Origin: Thermoleophilia bacterium
GTDB lineage: Bacteria > Actinomycetota > Thermoleophilia > Gaiellales > Gaiellaceae
Assembly (NCBI GenBank): GCA_014534155.1
Contig: JACVSB010000068.1
Location: forward strand, 1-8,069
Direction of reading: 5' to 3'
Length of the DNA stretch: 8,069 nt
This document shows, one piece after another, positions 5,335 through 8,069 of this stretch. Numbering within the stretch: position 1 is the stretch's first letter; the number at the start of each line of letters is the position of its first letter. Under the pieces are notes generated by a model. The model was not told the origin of the DNA. It did no database searches and was given only the letters and a program-made list of their open reading frames with translations. The position numbers were made by a program, and so were the translations under genes.

Positions 5335-6183
5335 GTGGCGCCGGCCGTGACCGTCGTCGGGAGCGTGAACCTCGATCTCGTGGCCTTCTGCGAGCGCCTG
5401 CCGCGTCAGGGGGAGACCGTCACGGACGCCGAGCTCGAGCGCGTCCCCGGAGGGAAGGGCGCGAACCAGGCCGTCGCCGCCGCGCGGCTCGGCGCCGACG
5501 TCCGGCTCGTCGCCTGCGTCGGCGCCGACGAGCACGGCCGGCTTGCGCTCGCCGGCCTCGAGGAGGCCGGTGTCGACCTCACGGGCGTCCGGGTGGTGGA
5601 CGGGGAGCCGACGGGGGTCGCGCTCATCCTCGTCGACCGCGGCGGCGAGAACGAGATCGTCGTCGCGCCCGGCGCGAACCGCAAGCTGACCCCTGCCGAC
5701 GCTCGCGTGGACGGCGCCGACGCCGTCCTCTGCCAGCTCGAGGTCCCGCTGGAGACGGTCGCCGCCGCCGCAGAGGCGGCGGACGGGTTCTTCTGTCTCA
5801 ACGCGGCGCCGGCGCGCACCGTCCCGGAGGAGACGCTCGCGCGCTGCGAGCTGATCGTGGCGAACTCGTTCGAGCTGGACGCGCTGGGCTCGAGCCCGCT
5901 CGGCGGCCTCTTCGCGCTCACGCTCGGCGCGGAGGGTGCGCTCCTGCTCGAGGGCGGGGAGGAGGTCGCACGGGCCGCGCCGCCGGCCGTGCGCGCGGTC
6001 GACGGGACCGCCGCCGGAGATGCGTTCTGCGCGTGCCTCGTCGTCTCCCTCCTCGAGGGCCGCCCGCACGCGGAAGCGCTCCGGCGCGCGTGCGCGGCCG
6101 GCGCGATCACGGCGTCCCGGCCGGGAGCGCAGCCATCGCTTCCCACGGCCGCCGAGGTCGAGGCCATCCTGGCGCCCCGATGA
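5335..6183 (+). CDS. rbsK: Ribokinase-family (PfkB) sugar kinase
   Basis: Ribokinase phosphorylates D-ribose at O5 with ATP, producing ribose 5-phosphate in the cytoplasm. The 282-residue protein carries the sugar-binding start VVGSVNLDLV (7-16, N12 and D14), the PfkB signature GGKGANQAVAAARLG (39-53), TGVALILVD and GENEIVVAPGAN as in ribokinases, NSFE (177-180, the NxxE metal/phosphate motif), TLGAEG (196-201), and the anion hole with catalytic base D229 in DGTAAGDAF (223-231), close to the DTTAAGD of E. coli RbsK. It is shorter than E. coli RbsK (309): only about 16 residues join NSFE to TLGAEG, so a helix there seems lost. GTG 5335 comes 3 bases after the preceding stop with no Shine-Dalgarno sequence; GTG 5347 is an alternative start. 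Pairing with a nucleoside hydrolase supports ribose as substrate, but deoxyribose or another pentose is possible. Confidence 0.88.
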   Translation: MAPAVTVVGSVNLDLVAFCERLPRQGETVTDAELERVPGGKGANQAVAAARLGADVRLVACVGADEHGRLALAGLEEAGVDLTGVRVVDGEPTGVALILVDRGGENEIVVAPGANRKLTPADARVDGADAVLCQLEVPLETVAAAAEAADGFFCLNAAPARTVPEETLARCELIVANSFELDALGSSPLGGLFALTLGAEGALLLEGGEEVARAAPPAVRAVDGTAAGDAFCACLVVSLLEGRPHAEALRRACAAGAITASRPGAQPSLPTAAEVEAILAPR

Positions 6184-7109
6184 CCGTTCCGCTCCTCCTC
6201 GACTGCGATCCCGGCCACGACGACGCCATCGCGCTCCTGCTTGCGCTCGCGAGCCCGGAGGTCGACCTCCTCGGCGTCACGACCGTGGCCGGGAACCAGA
6301 CGCTCGCGAAGACGACGGGGAACGCGCTCCGCGTTCTCGAGTTCGTCGACCGCGCCGACGTTCCCGTGGCCGCGGGAGCCGACCGCCCGCTCGTGCGCGA
6401 GCCGTCCGTGGCCGCCCACGTGCACGGCGAGAGCGGTCTCGAAGGGCCCGACCTCCCCGAGCCCGTCGGCCGTCCGGTCGACGCGCACGCGGTCGACTTC
6501 CTGGCGCGCCGGATCCTCGAGCACGAGCGTCCCGTCACCCTGGTCGCAACGGGACCTCTCACGAACGTCGCTCTTCTCCTCGCCCGCTATCCCGAGGTCG
6601 AGGATCGGCTCGAGCGCGTGGTCGCGATGGGCGGCTCGATCGCCGAGGGAAACATCACCCCGGCCGCCGAGTTCAACATCTGGGCGGATCCCGAGGCCGC
6701 GCAGCGGGTCTTCGCGAGCCGGCTCGAGACCACGATGGTCGGCCTCGACGTCACGCATCGCGCCCTCATGCGACGCGAGCACGCCGAACGCCTTCGCGCG
6801 ACCGGGCGGACGGGGCGCATGGTGGCCGAGCTCTTCGACTTCTTCCACGGCTACCACGTGCGCACCTACGGGCTCGACGGGTCTCCGATCCACGACGCGC
6901 TCGCGCTCGCCCACGCCTTCCGCGACGACCTCGTGGAGACGGCGCACCGGCATGTCGCCGTCGAGTGCGGCTCCGAGCTCTGCCGCGGCCGGACGGTCGT
7001 CGACCTCTGGCGCCGCAGCGGGCACGACCCCAACGTGCACGTGGGCGTGCGCGTGGACGGCGCGCGCTTCATCGAGCTCCTCGTCGAGCGGCTCTCGACC
7101 TTCCCCTAG
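6180..7109 (+). CDS. Inosine-uridine preferring nucleoside hydrolase (Rih-type)
   Basis: Nucleoside hydrolases split the N-glycosidic bond of ribonucleosides to give free base and ribose, using a calcium ion. This 309-residue protein has the normal length and the family motif DCDPGHDDAIALL (8-20), with D10, D14 and D15 as calcium or catalytic residues. It also shows TTVAGN (34-39, N39), VATGPLTNVALLL, VAMGGS, AEFNIWADPEAA (163-174; E164, N166 and D170 in the ribose site), GLDVTH, and H238-D239 in SPIHDALALA, the active-site His and last calcium Asp. The pattern is nearest the RihA/RihB pyrimidine group, but I cannot fix base preference. The ATG overlaps the kinase stop (ATGA at 6180-6183), so the two are translationally coupled and probably act in sequence: ribose released here is the kinase substrate. 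It is the only ATG-started gene in the window. Confidence 0.95.
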   Translation: MTVPLLLDCDPGHDDAIALLLALASPEVDLLGVTTVAGNQTLAKTTGNALRVLEFVDRADVPVAAGADRPLVREPSVAAHVHGESGLEGPDLPEPVGRPVDAHAVDFLARRILEHERPVTLVATGPLTNVALLLARYPEVEDRLERVVAMGGSIAEGNITPAAEFNIWADPEAAQRVFASRLETTMVGLDVTHRALMRREHAERLRATGRTGRMVAELFDFFHGYHVRTYGLDGSPIHDALALAHAFRDDLVETAHRHVAVECGSELCRGRTVVDLWRRSGHDPNVHVGVRVDGARFIELLVERLSTFP

Positions 7110-7112
7110 CCG

Positions 7113-7131
7113 CGAGGCCAGGCCGGCCTCG
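7113..7131 (+). terminator. Hairpin between the nucleoside hydrolase gene and ftsK
   Basis: CGAGGCC (7113-7119) and GGCCTCG (7125-7131) form a perfect 7-bp stem with a 5-base loop, beginning 3 bases after the stop and ending directly before the ftsK Shine-Dalgarno sequence. Inside it, AGGCCGGCCT (7120-7129) is a 10-base palindrome that would compete with the stem. There is no T-tract. It could weaken read-through or act on ftsK translation; neither is shown. Confidence 0.35.
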
Positions 7132-7132
7132 G

Positions 7133-7139
7133 AAGGAGG
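7133..7139 (+). promoter_or_regulatory. Strong Shine-Dalgarno sequence of ftsK
   Basis: AAGGAGG is a full match to the anti-Shine-Dalgarno core and lies nine bases before GTG 7149, fixing the ftsK start. It is the strongest ribosome binding site in the window and contrasts with the absence of any before most other genes here. Confidence 0.85.
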
Positions 7140-7148
7140 CGCGCCGCG

Positions 7149-8069
7149 GTGCGCGAATACGGGGACGTGGCGGGGAAGAAGCGTCCGGCCAGGAAGGTGC
7201 GCCCGAAGAGCCCCGCCCGCGTGCGCAAGGCGAGGCGACGGGAGCGCACCCGCGGCTCGCATCCCGAGCTCGTCGGCCTCGCGCTCTTCATCCTCGGCCT
7301 CTTCCTCGCCTCGGTCCTCCTGCTCGGCTGGGACGGCGGCCTCGTGGGCGAGAACGTCGCGCGCGCGCTCGAGCGCTTCGTCGACGATGCGCGCTTCGCG
7401 CTCCCGCCGGCGCTCCTCGTCGTCGGAGCCCTGATGGTCGCCCGTTCGCGCCTCGTCGACCTCCGCCCGTTCCGGACGGGGCTCGTGCTCTGTGCCGCCG
7501 GGCTCCTCGCGGTCCTGAACGGCAGCCGGGGAGGGGCGGCGGGCGAGCTCGTCGAGGCCGTGCTCGGTCGACTCCTGGGGTCCACCGGGACGTTCCTCCT
7601 GGGCGCGTTCGCGCTCACGGCCGGCGTCCTCCTCCTCACCGGCGCCTCGATCGGCGCGCTCCTGCGCCGCTCGGCCCGTGCGGCCCGCGCCGCCGGCGGA
7701 ATGGCGGCCACCGTGGCGCGCCCCGCCTTCGCGCGCGAGGCGTCCGCCGAGCAAGCCGAGCGCGAGCCGCGCTCCGCTCTCGCCCCGCCCGTGGACGGCG
7801 AGAAGGCATTCCCCGACGTCGTCGCGGAGGCGCCGAGCGTCGCCGCCCCTCCCGCCCTGCTCGAGGGGCTGACCGAGCCCGAGCCCGAGCCGGAGGAGCG
7901 CCGAGGGCCGCCGCCACCCGAGGAGCCCCCGCTCTTTCCCGCGCTCCAGCCCGAGGGCGGAACCTATCGCCTGCCCGACTCGTCCCTCCTTCGCCGCTCG
8001 CGCCCGAGCGCCGCCGCGCCGGGCGGGGCGGCTGAGCGGACGGCGGAGGCACTCGTGCAGGCGCTCGCC
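7149..8069 (+). CDS. ftsK: FtsK/SpoIIIE DNA translocase, N-terminal part
   Basis: FtsK is a septum-located, ATP-driven DNA pump that clears the chromosome during division. The frame is open from GTG 7149 to the window edge (307 residues); the ATPase motor with Walker motifs lies beyond it. Residues 1-35 are very basic (KKRPARK, RKARRRER) and cytoplasmic. Four membrane segments follow at about 40-60, 83-98, 109-124 and 146-171, as in the FtsK membrane domain. A long Pro/Glu/Ala-rich linker (about 175-270), including EPEPEPEE (243-250), leads to YRLPDSSLL (273-281) and ERTAEALVQALA (296-307), the conserved entrance to the FtsK alpha domain. The start is set by AAGGAGG nine bases upstream; GTG 7167 is too far from it. 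rnj upstream fits the usual actinobacterial order. No separate promoter is seen, so ftsK may be read partly from the unit upstream. Confidence 0.92.
   Translation, partial: MREYGDVAGKKRPARKVRPKSPARVRKARRRERTRGSHPELVGLALFILGLFLASVLLLGWDGGLVGENVARALERFVDDARFALPPALLVVGALMVARSRLVDLRPFRTGLVLCAAGLLAVLNGSRGGAAGELVEAVLGRLLGSTGTFLLGAFALTAGVLLLTGASIGALLRRSARAARAAGGMAATVARPAFAREASAEQAEREPRSALAPPVDGEKAFPDVVAEAPSVAAPPALLEGLTEPEPEPEERRGPPPPEEPPLFPALQPEGGTYRLPDSSLLRRSRPSAAAPGGAAERTAEALVQALA

Noticed and set aside
5406..7754. Long open frame on the - strand (about 780 codons), with another at 100-1446
   Set aside because: They lie opposite well-identified genes. In DNA this rich in G and C, stop codons are rare in the antisense frames, and the predicted proteins are low-complexity Arg/Ala/Glu-rich with no family motifs.
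1..8069. tRNA, rRNA, CRISPR array, insertion sequence, phage or defence genes
   Set aside because: I saw no direct-repeat array, transposase motif, terminal inverted repeats or structural RNA; the space between genes is at most 92 bases.

Overview
This is a very GC-rich window in which every gene I can support lies on the + strand. The order is the C-terminal part of an M16 peptidase, dapB, dapA, a TolB-like beta-propeller lipoprotein, rnj (RNase J), an unrecognised 183-residue protein, a ribokinase-family kinase, a nucleoside hydrolase, and the N-terminal part of ftsK. Base composition, the dominance of GTG starts, the close similarity of DapB motifs to the mycobacterial enzyme, and the M16-dapB-dapA-rnj-ftsK order all point to a member of the Actinomycetota. 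I would guess a deep-branching lineage such as Thermoleophilia, but that is inference; no marker gene in the window fixes the class.

Layout. At 1-1161 the M16 peptidase and dapB overlap by 4 bases. At 1204-3014 dapA has its own promoter-like box, and the lipoprotein gene overlaps its end by 14 bases. At 3012-4687 rnj has a promoter-like box that starts on the stop codon of the lipoprotein gene. At 4767-7109 a probable three-gene unit follows: unknown protein, kinase 3 bases later, nucleoside hydrolase overlapping by 4 bases. From 7133 ftsK begins behind a strong Shine-Dalgarno sequence and runs off the window. The only spaces between genes are 55, 11, 92 and 39 bases; two contain GC-rich hairpins, one a GC-rich palindrome, and none has a T-tract.

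How the genes relate. DapA and DapB are consecutive enzymes of the diaminopimelate/lysine branch that feeds peptidoglycan. RNase J degrades and matures RNA. Nucleoside hydrolase and ribokinase together would turn nucleosides into free base and ribose 5-phosphate, so the locus combines RNA decay with possible ribose recovery. FtsK moves chromosomal DNA at the division septum. Compared with the actinobacterial order I remember (M16-dapB-thyX-dapA-rnj-ftsK), thyX is missing between dapB and dapA, and four genes have been added: the lipoprotein before rnj, and the three-gene unit between rnj and ftsK.

The most distinctive observation is how translation starts are organised. Three genes (dapA, rnj, unknown) have a TA-rich -10-like hexamer 7-8 bases before a GTG start and no Shine-Dalgarno sequence, as expected for leaderless mRNAs. 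Two (lipoprotein, ftsK) have a Shine-Dalgarno sequence, and three (dapB, kinase, hydrolase) are tightly coupled to the stop codon of the gene before. I do not see a clearly new defence or mobile system here; the best unknown is the 183-residue protein.
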